Shown here: piece after piece, positions 1 through 12,435 of the stretch
How the letters are laid out: each line of letters begins with the position of its first letter
Position numbering within the stretch: the first letter of the stretch is position 1
Source: Styela clava
Lineage: Eukaryota > Chordata > Ascidiacea > Stolidobranchia > Styelidae
NCBI RefSeq assembly: GCF_964204865.1
Contig: NC_135251.1
Location: 14,632,001 to 14,696,000, forward strand
Direction of reading: 5' to 3'
DNA length: 64,000 nt
The notes under the pieces: model-generated
What the model saw: the letters and a program-made list of their open reading frames with translations, nothing else
Told to the model about the DNA's origin: nothing
The model's database searches: none
Program-made: the position numbers and the translations under genes

Positions 1-197
1 CTAACGGAAGCTTACAAATATACTTGCTATCCCGTAGAAAGAGATTGGGTTGTTCTTAATTTCTCCAAGACTCTTTAAAATTGTATGTCAGTTTCTTGAG
101 TTTGAGTCGCTACATATCTCCCCAAAACTGGACTTAGGTTAATAGTTTATTACCTAACTAGTTATGCGACTGTTTTTGATTCTTTTTCTGTGAACAG

Positions 198-3100
198 GTC
201 TTTGTTGAATATTGATGTTATTAAGGAAATTTTCAACAATTCAACATCATCAATCAATCCGTGTTTTAACGACTTTCTCTGCGCTCTAGGATCAAGATAT
301 GATGCCTCTAAGGTAAGCTTATTTTTATATTCATAAAGTTCTTTTGGCTCATTTTTACACGATGTATTTATACCACTTTCACTCTGAACAAAACACTTCA
401 TAAGCAACCACGGATAGGTCGAGATCTACTATAGTTTGGAAGGACCGGAATGGCGGAATCATCCCAGTTTTACAATGTCTACTCAATTTTCTTACTCGTC
501 TTGTGTGAGGTGGTGGGCATGAGATATGATCCCAAGATTTTAACCTGCGATTCCATCATAGTCAAGTCTAATTCTTTAACCATTAGGCCACCAGTTTGCA
601 TCAGTAAATAATGATGATCGCTTTCATAATGTAACAAGGGTTTAATCAGACTTATTATTGAAAGACGGGAAATGCATTCAACAATCAAATAGCATGGAAT
701 ATTATTGCTGATTAGGAAAATGCTATTCATCACATTTATAGACTGTAACCACTGTATATTCTCACATACAATCGCTATTTCAATGATCAAATTGGACATA
801 TAGCCAATGATGGCTCAATTTAAATGATTTACTATTTCAAATACATTCTAAACTTTACATTTGAATATGGCATATTTTATGTTCTCTTATTGGTCTTGTT
901 CGAGAGCAATGATGGAAAATGAATTTGGTTAATCAGATTAGTTTAGTGATGTTTGATTAGTTTTCTATTTTGCACGGTGTGGAAAGTTGAATGAAGTAAC
1001 CGCTAAGCAACCCATTGCCAAGTGACATATCCACCAATGAAATTATATATTTAATATGAACTTTAGATACGGCCAATTTTACAGTCAACACTTCCACCTC
1101 GATATCGAGTTGTAAATAGGTTCAACTTTTCTAGTCATTTTTCTAGACGTTCATTGAACGTAAGGAAAGAAGAGAGCAGGCTACTGTATGGTTTACACCT
1201 CTATCTGATGTAATACGTTCTTTTTCTAAATCTTCGACGACCACCGACAGGGAAACCACATTGAATATCTATAAAACTTGCGGTCAAATAGTTCAGCACT
1301 GTTCTAGGTTATTGTATGCCTCCGTGAGTATGCGATTTTCAGTTTTACAAAATAGGTTTCACTGAAATATGACTGTTATACTTGCTTTTTTGAGTTGTGT
1401 GCAGCACTTTTAAAATCCTAATTTGAATTCGAAGCAGTTATCAAAGTATTAGCAAAATATCGATTCAATGAGGAATATCATAATGTTCATACCTTAGAAT
1501 AGGATTAAAGAAATCTTTCATTCGAAAGATAACCTTGCGTTTTTCATGAGATCTGGATCTCTTTGTTTACTGAAGTTGTAATTTAGTCCCTGATCCCATA
1601 TATTACTTTTCATTGTCAATTGTATTCTCATCCAATACTGCGTCATTCGTAATTTACTCTGTGCATAGATAACTCTATTTCTGATCATAGGTGTTTTTAC
1701 CAAATACTTGACTATTCCAAATACATTTTAAAAAAATGATCTGGAATTCCGAATACAGTCTAAAATTCCACAAAGCATATATTTTATTTACATTTCAAAA
1801 ATCCAAGAACATGGGAATAGAGCTTTAATAATATTATCATAATGAAGCAGACATAAATAAATCAAATAGCATTGAAATGCGTGACATTCAATATTCCTAT
1901 TAATACTGAAAACGATATTCGAAGGTCACGATTTTTGAATATTAAATTCGAATTGGACATCCTTGGTATTTATTGCAATTTTGTACAAGTCAATGCATTT
2001 CCGCATATTGGAAAATGTCAAATACTTTGAAAAGAAATAAAAACAATTTTGAAATAAATTTACAATCTCCAAAAAGCTAAAGCTTGAAGCTGATCTCTGA
2101 GCAGTATGTTCCGTTTGCAACCAATGTTAGGTCGTATAAAATATTATAATTTTAACTGAAATCAAGTTCACAGATCAATTTTAGTTTTGAACTCATATTT
2201 CAGGGTAAATCGGGAATCATAATTCAAATCATTGATACTTTGATTCTTCCACTATGGATTTATTCATCTCAAGATAAAAATGCTCATTTAACCGTGTTGA
2301 GAGTCATTGGTCATACATTGCATATGGTGAGTTTTTTATTTATATTGAAATTAACTCGTATTGAAGACTATTAATCAATAGGAGATTAGGAGCATGATCT
2401 TTGCTGATTTTATCTAAGTAAGACTGACTAAGTTGCTTGCTCACGAAAAAAGCATTCCAGCTCAAAATCAGGGATAGTTCTCAAACTGGATGCCCTAGAG
2501 CAGGGGTGTGCAACCTTTGATACGCGAGGGCCAGATACAAATAAATGGATGAAACCGCGGGCTGCACCCTCACTTAACATCTAGTAGTAGCTATCTAGTA
2601 GTTGCAGACAAAATTTTGGTTATTGATCGTGTGACATGCGTTGTTCTTTTTGCACAAGCTCAGATATAGACATTGCAACACAAAGGAATTGGGATAATCG
2701 AACTCGCACATACTAAATTAAATTAAAAACTTGTTTCCCGGGTCGCACACCCCTGCCCTAGAGGACCGCAGAGTAATTTCCTCAGTGCAACGAGCTAATC
2801 CCTCTTAGTTGGTGCCATTCATGTTGTCTATATTAATTTGAATTAAATTATGATTTGTTCATACTTTTTCGACTAAATGTTTATTTCTTTTACCTTCCAG
2901 TGTTAGTTTTTCGTATTAAATATGGCAAACAATATAACCATTGGAAACACCTTAGTTACCTTAAATAGGCAAAAATAGGTATTTTATAGAAAATTAGGGG
3001 GAATGAAAATTTTGTAAACCACAAAAATTCACTGTTTTGAATAATTTATAAAATTTGACATTGAATACATTCTAGAGAGGGTTATGGTAAACGGAGGAAT

Positions 3101-4544
3101 CTGTGGAAGTCATTGTAAACTGATTGAAAGTTTATTTGAATGTGGAATAGTTTGGATAAAATTTATGTTGACTTATCAGGAAAAAAACTAGTCCATTTAT
3201 TGTCCGACCATCAGATATCAAATGCTTAAAAGGATGAATTACTTCAAATTCCTTAAATATTACTTTATTTAAGTATATATTTGCTCATTTTGAATGAAGT
3301 CAAATATTCGTTTCATTTTGTCTGGTCTGAATTCACTGTATTTGACAAACTTTCATTTTTCTGCAGTATATTAAAGGTCTTATGTCACTGGACTACAAGC
3401 GTGATAGTTATGTCAGGAGAGTGATGTCTGATATATTCAACATATACTTGACAAGGTAATTGGTCTAGGTTTTCAAGATATTGTGATTGTTAAAATCAAA
3501 AAAAGTTTCAAAGAGGTTTCAAATCCTCTACAGAAAGTAGTGAATAATTTTGCAACTGATAGCGGAGCAAAGCGAAAAAGTTTTCTCTATAGACGTTAGA
3601 TAGAAATGTTTTTCCAATATTTTATATTTAATTTAAAAATCGAAACTATTTGAAACTACAGCAATTGATTTGTTACTTTTGTTATACTGAACTTCTCTTT
3701 ACAAACAAAAAAACTAGCTTGTTATTTTTATGAATCAAATGCAACAAATAGCAGCCATTGTCTATGACCTCACATTGTCAATTTAATTCTTTGTTTTAAC
3801 TTTCTCATCTGAATTGCTGAACTGCATTTTATTCCCTTGATTCAATTTCCTCGTATATTTTTTTGTTAGATTTCCCACTGCCACAAATTCTGCTTCTCAT
3901 CCGTTTCGACAAGTACTTGCGGATATTAGGACAAATCTAGAACATCGCACTTCAATAATAAGATCATTAAAAGATTGTTGTAAAACTGGTCCTAATTCAG
4001 ACACAAAGCTCACCATGGTATGTTCCTAATTTGTATATATATATATATATTTGCTCCGAGCAAAGCTCTGCACAAGTGACCTACTATAATTTGGATTTAC
4101 CAGAATCAGTATAGACCCACCTAATTTATTACACCCTGGGTGATGAGTGCTCTTATCCCAATTTTAGTTCTATTACGAGTTTGAGGACTGTCTGTGTTAG
4201 ACAAGTTCCCATAGTAACGTCTTTAGACAACTTGATGTGAAGTAAGCGAATAAAATTAGTCACCTTCATATTGGTACACACACTTCTGGAGTGTGTATTG
4301 ATCACTTCATCAATATGAATTATTGGTGTACCAAAATTTAGACTGGTAGACATTTATTTACAGTGGTTTATAATTTTTTCAGGTAATCGAAATTCTGCAT
4401 TCTTGGTCCTTATCGGCGAATAGTTTTGTTCCCGAGGAGATTGCAGAGATATCGCAGTTAATCAAACAAGCAAAATTCACTTTGAGAAGTCTACCTGCAG
4501 TTATGTCCAAAGTCAATCATATGGAATCCATGTGCAATAAATGA
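198..4544 (+). CDS. C-terminal exons of a large helical protein, possibly MMS22L (partial, 5' end outside window)
   Basis: Six consecutive exons join in frame with GT-AG borders: 198-312, 1147-1323, 2204-2326, 3367-3455, 3870-4017 and 4383-4544, ending in TGA. They give about 270 residues of leucine- and isoleucine-rich helical repeat sequence with no membrane segment and no catalytic motif. Short stretches such as RRVMSDIFNIYLTRF and GHTLHM resemble, from memory, the C-terminal domain of MMS22L, the TONSL partner in repair of stalled replication forks. This assignment is inference: similar alpha-helical repeats occur in many large scaffold proteins. An AATAAA lies 40 bases after the stop (4585-4590). 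The 5' part of the gene lies upstream of base 1. Exon structure is strong; identity is moderate to weak. Confidence 0.5.
478..605 (-). repeat. tRNA-derived SINE, family 2 (intronic)
   Basis: Read on the minus strand the segment begins TGGTGGCCTAATGGTTAAAG, an A-box-like start. It continues with GACTATGATGGAATCGCAGG and a degenerate B-box. Related sequences occur near 13215 and 14440. It lies in an intron of the first gene. Confidence 0.5.
2501..2755. mobile_element. hAT-type MITE with perfect 8-bp target duplication
   Basis: The 255-bp element has imperfect terminal inverted repeats starting CAGGGGTGTGCAACC and ending GTCGCACACCCCTG. It is flanked on both sides by CCCTAGAG (2493-2500 and 2756-2763), the 8-bp duplication typical of hAT transposition. 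It contains no coding sequence and sits in an intron. A related copy is at 54268-54577. Confidence 0.85.
4085..4292. mobile_element. Degenerate copy of a GTGTGTACCA-TIR MITE
   Basis: The segment shares the internal block TTTTAGTTCTATTACGAGTT and the right end TATTGGTACACACACTTCTG with the full copy at 6010-6241. Its left end has decayed. It lies in the last intron of the first gene. Confidence 0.55.
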
Positions 4545-4584
4545 TGTGTTAGTCCTGCTATGTTTACAAAAGTTTATTCTTAGA

Positions 4585-4590
4585 AATAAA
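4585..4590 (+). terminator. poly(A) signal AATAAA of the first gene
   Basis: A canonical hexamer sits about 40 bases downstream of the TGA of the MMS22L-like gene. Confidence 0.5.
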
Positions 4591-4599
4591 TGGTAGTTT

Positions 4600-5404
4600 T
4601 TCTAAATGTAAACCAAGTGAATTATTTTTAGCTGGAATCTCAGAATTTTAAGATCTTTCTCAGATTTTTTGTACTCATTCATATTTTCGCGAATTCTCTG
4701 TTGAAGACTAATTGCGAGTTACTCTAGTACTGGTTAAAAGAATTTTCTAGATAAAATGTGGATGTGATTGCTTTGTTATAGTTGCGCTGAAGAATTAAAA
4801 AAAATATTCTTAGGTGTTTGACTCGCTGGATTCCAACAACTAATCCAGGGCTAGGCAAATTACGACCCACCTGATGCTTGTACCTTGACTATTCTGTTTA
4901 TATACTCCCGTCACTTGCTGAACTGTTCCACGCATGCATGCAACAGCATTTGAAGCCCTATAGTTTTTCAGGCTTGAGGAATTTCCACTTTCCCTCTCAA
5001 TTGGATGAGAGGCTGTGGTATACATTCTGTCAATTCCCCAGTATGAAATCCTATACTTGCTAGTAAAATACATGATACAGATGTGAACTATGAAAACCAT
5101 TATACCAGATTACCAGTATATTTCAAAAAGTGCATAAATTAAGTTTATATAAAAATATACTAGTGCATAAATGTGATAGAAAATAGTAACAAAAAAAGGT
5201 TGACTAGCAATCAGCACCGTAAAAGACGCAAATTGATAGAATTAACAACCAGTACTTCATAGTTATATGGACATTTGAATATAAAGGAAATTTGCCACTA
5301 CTGTGGTGAATAAATATAGTATTTCTTAAACAGCTCCAAAGGCGAGCGAGCAAAATGCACAATCCAAATAGTCTTGTACACGTAAAATTCTGAAGCTTTT
5401 CCTG
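4600..5404. other. Intergenic region between convergent genes, nothing recognised
   Basis: This is the 3'-3' interval between the MMS22L-like gene (+) and the EF-hand gene (-). Short open frames near 4840-5100 have no splice context or recognisable motif. GGGCTAGGCAAATTACGACC near 4850 resembles the ends of hAT MITEs elsewhere in the window but has no clear partner end. Confidence 0.4.
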
Positions 5405-7966
5405 TTATGATGTTAAAGTAGGTGGTAAGATGTCAAATGCTAGCAGGTTGTTCATTTCATCATCTGGCTTTTCCATCACCCATTTTAAAAAATCTTCCTC
5501 GTCAAATTTATCTTGATTTTTTCGATCAATCTTGAATAAAAGTATATGCTAGTATGAAAATACTTGTTACAGTTTATAGGTTTTGCCCTGTGGTTTATGT
5601 AAACCTGGTCGTGGAACGATGATATGATTCACTTTTTGAAGATCATGCATTAGTTAGGCTGTATGTAAAACGTGACATAGTTCAAGCGCTATAAGTTCGG
5701 CATGGTTTTCTTAAATGAAGGAAACGTGGAAGCTTTGTATTTTATCATCTTTATATTTAACTGAGTGAACTAATAGGTTATGTAAACATACCTGTTTCAC
5801 AGTGCTTTCAGCCAGTTCTCGCAATTGCGTTTGAGATACTCCTGGATATAGATGCCCAATAACTCGATTAAACAAATTTGCATCCACTGGTTGACCCCGA
5901 TTCATCAGATAAAATATCACTAACAGAAAAAGCATGTTGTTGTGGATATGACCAAGAGCTTGATGGATGGCAGACACAAATGAACCACTGATCAATTGGT
6001 ACTCACATGGTGTGTGTACCAGGTTAGGGCATAATTTTATTCCAATTTTCCCTATTTTAGTTCTATTGTGAGTTCTGGGACTGTCTTGTGTCAGCCATGT
6101 GAATATACCCAGTTGTGGGATTCAGCCGGTTCGCAACAGTTCTATAGAAACGTCTCACAGAATTTTATGAGATCAGTGAACCAGTTAGCATGACACTGTC
6201 AATGACTTTTGTGTCAGTTACCTCTATATTGGTACACACACTTCTGGAGCGTCAATCAATTACCCTACCCATATATAGGTAAGGAATCTGGAGAATGATC
6301 ATGTGCAAGAGAATTGATGGAATACCTGCCCTTGCAGAGTGGTCCATTTAGCCACTGGACATCACCAAAGTCCCCATTTACTATTAACTGAACTAGTTGG
6401 TTATATCTTTCCTGGACTGGTAACCAGACAAGAAGCAATGGTTGATCATACGATTAGGATATCTCATCTCTTTTCCGTTGCATGAATGAATACAAGAAAC
6501 AAATGTTTGATACAGTTTATTTTGATATAGCTGTCAAGATGTATGTTGGTTTTGTTTTGAGCTGTTCAAATTGGTCAATATACCTAGCGTCTCACCTTTT
6601 ATTTTAGTTTCTGCTTGAGCTGCCTCAAACCAAACACAGGCATTTAGGAATACTTGGAATGTCACTACACCTCTCTCATTTCTAGGAAGCAGCTGTATAA
6701 TCTGAAATGTTGATACAAATATAAAGCTGGTTAGTTTTTATGTGGGCATTAAAATCTCAAGGATTGCTTATGTGAACTTGCTATTTAAGAGAATAGCAGA
6801 GACTTTGTAAAAATTGTGCGCAAATTTAGATCATCCTTCACGTATACCTAACTAATTTTTTGGGGTTTTTTGTCAACAGTACCCACTTTCCGTGCTGGCT
6901 ACAGCAACATTGAATATTTCCTCTATAACCACTGGGCACCTAGTTAATCCGGGCCATGCCAAATTTCATAAACAATAGCGAAATGGATAAATATGAGTCA
7001 CAATGAAATGAAACGTCTATCTGGTCTTGGAAAACATTGTATTTTGGAAACAAAATACGGATTAAAAATGTTTTGTCAACATGTGATGATAAAAGCAGAC
7101 ATTTCAATACTGCATTAAAGACAGACACATCACTGAATACGCAATCAGAGTTGTAAGCTATCTGTTTTTATTAACTATATTCTATTTGTACTACGCATAT
7201 GACAAACGAACCTGTTTTACAAATCGATTAGCTGATGAATGTATCTTTGCTTTTGGAGTGAGTGTGCCATTCCTGTCTGCTCCCATTTGCAAAAAACGAT
7301 GCCAACATCTCTGAACCTGCAAAATAAAAAAAATTTAAGCTGGAAGATGGATAAAAATAAATTTGAAGTAAATTTAACATTCAAAGCCGAAAATATTTTG
7401 GAGTTCTAGCCTATTACAGTATAACTGGTATCGTATTGACAGGATGCTGGGATGTGAACAACCTTACTACCGTATGTTGTTTGCACTCTGGTATGACAGT
7501 CCTTGAACCGACACATACCGGTACCGGTATAGACTATCGCAGGTACAGAGGTAATGCTGCTGAACCTGAAGACCCTAGTCAGCTAGTGTATGCTCAGAGT
7601 TTACATAGCATTATTAACCAAATATGATTTAGCTATTGCTGTATTCAGGTATTGTTCAGCTGCTGAGTTTAAGTGTTTTTCCTGATGAAAGAAAATCACA
7701 GGTGAATGATTTTAAATCTGTTTGAATGTTTGTACACGACCCAGCTACAGAAATGATCAATACAATAATGCACATAAGAACACTCATGAGTGTTTCTGCG
7801 ACTGGAAAGCTTTAAGGCATCGGTCAAATATTTTATAAATCACCTTCAATACAGGGACACCACAAGTGTTTACATGCGCTACTATCCACTCCGGACCTGA
7901 TGGTTTGATAGCCGAAGAAACCAGTGAACTTTCTTCGGGTACAAATGCGCTGGAATACGCTCCCAT
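5405..7966 (-). CDS. Myristoylated EF-hand protein of the calcineurin-B/CHP/tescalcin type (divergent)
   Basis: Five minus-strand exons splice in frame: 7966-7844, 7316-7212, 6701-6596, 5919-5792 and 5530-5405, giving 195 residues. The start gives MGAYSSAF, a fit to the MGxxxS N-myristoylation motif. The layout follows CHP/tescalcin/calcineurin B: a short leader, a first degenerate EF-hand with loop ADRNGTLTPK, a VTFQVFL segment like their paired EF region, then a C-terminal EF-hand around IDRKNQDKFDEEDF and a DILPPT tail. Most loops lack the acidic residues needed at positions 1 and 12, so calcium binding is probably weak or lost. Family members regulate transporters or phosphatases at membranes. 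The exact orthologue is not determined, and the acceptor at 5919 was chosen for its pyrimidine tract. Confidence 0.65.
6010..6241. mobile_element. MITE with GTGTGTACCA inverted ends (reference copy)
   Basis: Left end GTGTGTGTACCAGGTTAGGG and right end TATTGGTACACACAC are inverted repeats around 230 bp of non-coding DNA, inside an intron of the EF-hand gene. Related copies or fragments occur at 4085-4292, 24075-24260, 47086-47135 and 62526-62712. Confidence 0.65.
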
Positions 7967-7984
7967 TGCGACCTTCAGCAACAA

Positions 7985-8154
7985 GACAGGTATAATTCTA
8001 AACTACCACAAAGTCTGAAAATGCTATGTCATATATACTTTGGTCTTGCATAAAGTGTGAAATAAACAACAGCCGCTAGGTGACGCAGTAAAATTAATTA
8101 ATTTTTGATTCGCCTTCCACTCCAAGCAAGGCACTTTGGTTTCTAAGTCTAACC
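7985..8154. other. Upstream region of the EF-hand gene
   Basis: The 190 bases between the EF-hand start codon and the hAT-like element would hold the minus-strand promoter and 5' leader. No TATA box or other clear element was recognised. Confidence 0.3.
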
Positions 8155-11100
8155 CAGCGATTCTTAAACTGGGGGGCGCGAGATGCTCACAGGGGGGGGG
8201 GGGGGGGGGGGGCGAGAGGTCACGAGTTGAAAACGGATATTTACATGTAACGTCTCCTGAAACGGTCTCCGCGTTCGTTAAAAATACCAGCTTTTTCGTG
8301 TTATAATCAATTTTTCTGTCTCGTAATAACTACAAGAATTCAAAATGTCTCTCTATTTTAAATAATTTGTGTTCAAGGTAACTCGCGGTTGCGGCGACTC
8401 ATGTCAAAATAAACTCATTACCGATCTAAAATACCACGTCAATCCGCGGACATATTAAAGTGTGAGCAACCGCCCGATTATATTTAGTTTTGATATATAT
8501 TGCACTCATGCAAATTCGTTGTCGTCATTAGAAAGATATGGTATAATATGCCAGAAAGTATATTTAATTTAGTACAATTAAAATACATATAAAGTATATT
8601 AGTAGATGAAAAATACATATTCATCGACTCGAAATCCCCGCGACACGGCTCCTGAGTCAGTCCTCGAGATTACGCCAGTCGGTAAAAGAGTCGACTTTTT
8701 CAACGGATTTGTAATGGTTTTTCTGTTGAATGAAGAATTAAATCCATGACAGATATACTTATTTAAAATGGTTGCTTCATTCATTTAATTATGATAAATT
8801 AAATCTGCAATTGCGTTGATAAAATAAAAGCACCACTAATCCAAAATACCACTGTAATCCGCAACCATAATCATGTGTGGCAAAGTGCCCGATTACATTT
8901 TGTTTTGATTTGTATTCTTGCCAATTTTTACCAATATGAGCTGTCACTGCAACTCTTACTCTGCTCGATCGCAATGCTGTCACTCGTTTAATTTTGAGAT
9001 ATCACCGTTACAGAAATTCCTAAGTCTGCGATAAAATCCAACGGAGTAAATTTATTTCAAGTCGGTAGTTGGTGGTGGTTGGTACTACTGGTGTGCCGCA
9101 GACACAAGGAATTCATAGGATTTGCAATGTCTAAGAAAGTGTTTTTAATCTGTCGCGGTCCACCCCAAAACAGAACTCATAGTGTTTTCTGTTTTGTTTT
9201 TTTAGTATTTCATAATGCCGCTTTTACGATAAAAAAAATTTGATTGCGGGTCCACTTCTTTATTCTATCTTTAGCATTATAGCATAAATGGTTGTTAGAT
9301 GAATGTGATGTTACCGTATATTGCTATTTCGTAGATTGTCTCAGAACTGCCAGTCACCCGTTCACCCTTCAGCTTGAAGATGCGTTAAAAATCTCTATAT
9401 GTTTTTATTCGTAAATTTCCACAACACACAGAATACAAATCTTAAAACATTTATCCACACTCGCTTTGAATGGTTTACATCGTCTTCTCCCTATCGAAAG
9501 ATATCGGAGTCGTATTTATACGTTGATCATAAATCCAATTAAATGCTGTAAACGTGAGCTCGTGATTCACGTTATAAACAGAAATTCCTATTATCTCAAC
9601 AAGGGTAATTAGGTACATCGTACGGATGGGAACTTAGATATAATTATTTCAATCAGTGCCAAAGGTCTTGAGAATATAGATTTTAATTTGATAATGACTG
9701 GATGGAACCTGTTATGTTCTTAAACCTGGTGTATGGTGGCCCATCGTTGTCACGCGTAAAATTGAAAATAAAAATAAAAAATAAAATAAAAAACCGATAA
9801 TAAAAAATTTTTTGTAAAAAAACATAAAAATAATTAAAAAAAAAATGAAAAAAAAAAAATTAAAATTAAAAAAAAATAAATAAATAAAAACGAAAAAAAA
9901 AAAAAAAAAATTAAAAAAAAAAAATTAAAAAAAAAAAATTAAATAAAAAGAAAATAAAAAGGTTGACAACGATGTTCCGCCTCGTGGCCCATCGTTGTCA
10001 CGCGTTTTTATTTTTAGAAAATTTGCTTCTGCTTGGGACCAACGTTGTCAGGCATAATCCTACGCGCACAAATGTGTTCCCTGGGTTTCAAACTCACTAC
10101 TGATTTTCTTGAGCAATATTCAATATGAAAATGTTCTATAAATTCTCCATGCTACAAGTTCAACAAGAAGTAATATATTTATAATAATGATAAGAGAATA
10201 TAGAATTGAATACGAAAATTCGGAAAATTTGTTTTTACGTGTATAAAGGAAATTTAATTGGAGAATGCTGCTTAACTACTCAGTTGTCTGGACACTCGCG
10301 ATGCCGGTACCGTACCGTCTTACCAAATACCGGTAGTCGGTTATAGTCGCTTTGCGTCTGACCGTACCGGTAGCCATACAATCACTCATCATCTCCCATT
10401 CTTTCACGAGTGATTGCATGGGTACCGGTACGGTCAGACGATACCGTACCGGCATCGCACGAGTGTCTGAGCAGTTAAGCAGCATTTTCCAATTAAATTA
10501 CCTTCTACACGTAAAAACAAATTTTCGTATCCAATTCTATATTCTCTTATCCTTATTATAAATATATTGCTTGTGGTTGAACTTGTAGCATGGAGAATTT
10601 GTAGAACATTTTCATGTTGAGTTTATTGGATATTGGTCATGAAAATCAGTAGTGAGTTAGAAACCCAGGAAACACATTTGTGCGTGTAGGATTAAGTCTG
10701 ACAACGTTGGTCCCAAGCAGCATCAAATTTTCTAAAAATAAAAACGCGTGACAACGATGGGCCACGAGGCGGACCATCGTTGTCAACCTTTTTATTTTCT
10801 TTTTATCCAATTTTTTTTTCAAATTTTTTTTTTTTTTTTTAATTTTTTTTTTTAATTTTAATTTTTTTTTTAATTTTTTTGTTTGTTTTATTTTTCAATT
10901 TTTTTTTTTTAATTTAAATTTTTTTTTATTTTATTTTTTTCAATTATTTTCATGTTTTTTCACAACTATTTTTTTATTTTCGCTTTTTCATTTTATTTTT
11001 TCATTTTTTTTTTAAATTTTACACGTGACAACGATGGGCCACCATACTGGTGTAATTTGATTCCTACGAAAGTCTTTGTTCGAATTTTGGGAAAAATTAA

Positions 11101-11644
11101 CTTTGTTTTCATATTTTTAACATGAAATGGGGTACATTTGAGGGTTAGCTGCTATAGCATCTCGTCGCTGATGATTACATATATAATGAAAACTAACTCG
11201 TTTTTCTCAGAGGTGTCATGGTTTTTGCATTGCTCAATAGTGAGAATGTAAACAATTGATTGAAATTGTACGAGTATCATGTAAACGTTTAAGCAGAAAA
11301 TACATTTAAGCATAGGTTTATTGCGTGTTTAGTTTTACTTAAAAATTAGTTTGACTTTACCAGGTATTGCAAACTGAGCGGAAAACGAGAATGTATGATG
11401 ACCAACCACTCACTATTTGGCTTTATACATACGACAGTGAATGGCGAAGTTGTATTCCGAAGCATTTTATGCCTAAACAATCTGAGCAATGACGCTATGA
11501 GACCAACACTCATATAGCGTCATCTTAATATATAGCAACCTGCCCATCACGAAAGCATTTTTTCGAAGCAAAAAGAGGGGGGGGGGGCGAAGTTTGTAAA
11601 AATTTTCAATGGGGGGCGCGGCATACAAAGTTTAAGAGCCACTG
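8155..11644. mobile_element. hAT-like non-autonomous element (copy 1), interrupted by nested insertions
   Basis: Ends are inverted: CAGCGATTCTTAAACTGGGG at the left and, on the opposite strand, CAGTGGCTCTTAAACT at the right, with G-rich subterminal tracts typical of one hAT subgroup. The interior is collinear with 40721-42412 except for about 1.9 kb (roughly 9275-11155) present only here, so that block is a later insertion. No transposase frame survives. A clear 8-bp target duplication was not found (GTCTAACC versus AACCCGTG). A 21-base G run at 8192-8212 may be unreliably assembled. Confidence 0.7.
9732..11046. mobile_element. Foldback (palindromic) element of 1.3 kb
   Basis: The left half is repeated as reverse complement in the right half. 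TATGGTGGCCCATCGTTGTC at 9732 mirrors GACAACGATGGGCCACCATA ending at 11046. An inner copy of the same motif (9985 and 10757) mirrors too, as do blocks at 10040/10715 and 10140/10600. The centre lies near 10397 (CAATCACTC / GAGTGATTG). The left arm is A-rich where the right is T-rich (about 9765-9960 and 10795-11010). CTGGTG abuts both outer ends (9726-9731 and 11047-11052) and may be a target duplication. It contains no convincing gene. Confidence 0.85.
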
Positions 11645-12435
11645 AACCCGTGATGGGATTCAGAACTTTGCAAAACGGGTTCTCATTTCAAAACAAATTT
11701 CTGTAATTAGTAAGCCACGTTAACACAACACGGTTTACATAACTTCCAAACAGCGCCAGTCGCGCCGAAAGTTACCAGTTGCGGCGGCCGCACGACGTGA
11801 CAAATAAAAGACGAGAGTGGATTACAATGAACACTCCATTGTTTCGATGCCAACATTTGGGTACATGTACTTCTGAATTTTCATTTCGTGGCCTTTTCTC
11901 GCAACATCCCGTATCTAATGACAACCAGAGATTTTCAAAAATTAATAAAACATTGCATCATAATTTTATTGGTTCAAAATAATTTATCCTCCTAACACTG
12001 AAAGATACGACCACACGACCTTAAACAGTGATTTCTCCAAGAATATAGGCCTATACAGAGACAAAATTAAACTGCGCATCATGGGTTGCTCAAATTTCCA
12101 ATTCCTAGTTAAACTTGTTGTAACGATATCAGCCTTTGTGCAGCTTTTCGTGAATCTTGACCATTGTAAAGGAGATACTATTTGCAGAAAAGCATCGAAT
12201 CTTGTTGTATATTGATCAGCCTGACACACTTGTGCACTCTGGCAGGCAAGGATCTTTGTTTGAACAACAAGATTGTGAGAAACAGATCTGTGTAGCTGTA
12301 TCCTATCAAGGCATGACGAGGTGGCATCTCTCAGGTATCAGTTGACATGAGAGGGAAAGGCACAATCCCACAAACATTGCAAGAGAGCGCAAAAGTGAAA
12401 TCACATGAAAAAGATACATGGAGTGGATTTGTGTG
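11645..12435. other. Intergenic, nothing recognised
   Basis: This interval lies between the hAT-like element and the 3' end of PBDC1. Short open frames on both strands (for example 11779-11982 and 11984-12229) show no family motif and no splice-supported extension. Part of the right-hand portion is probably the PBDC1 3' UTR. Confidence 0.35.
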
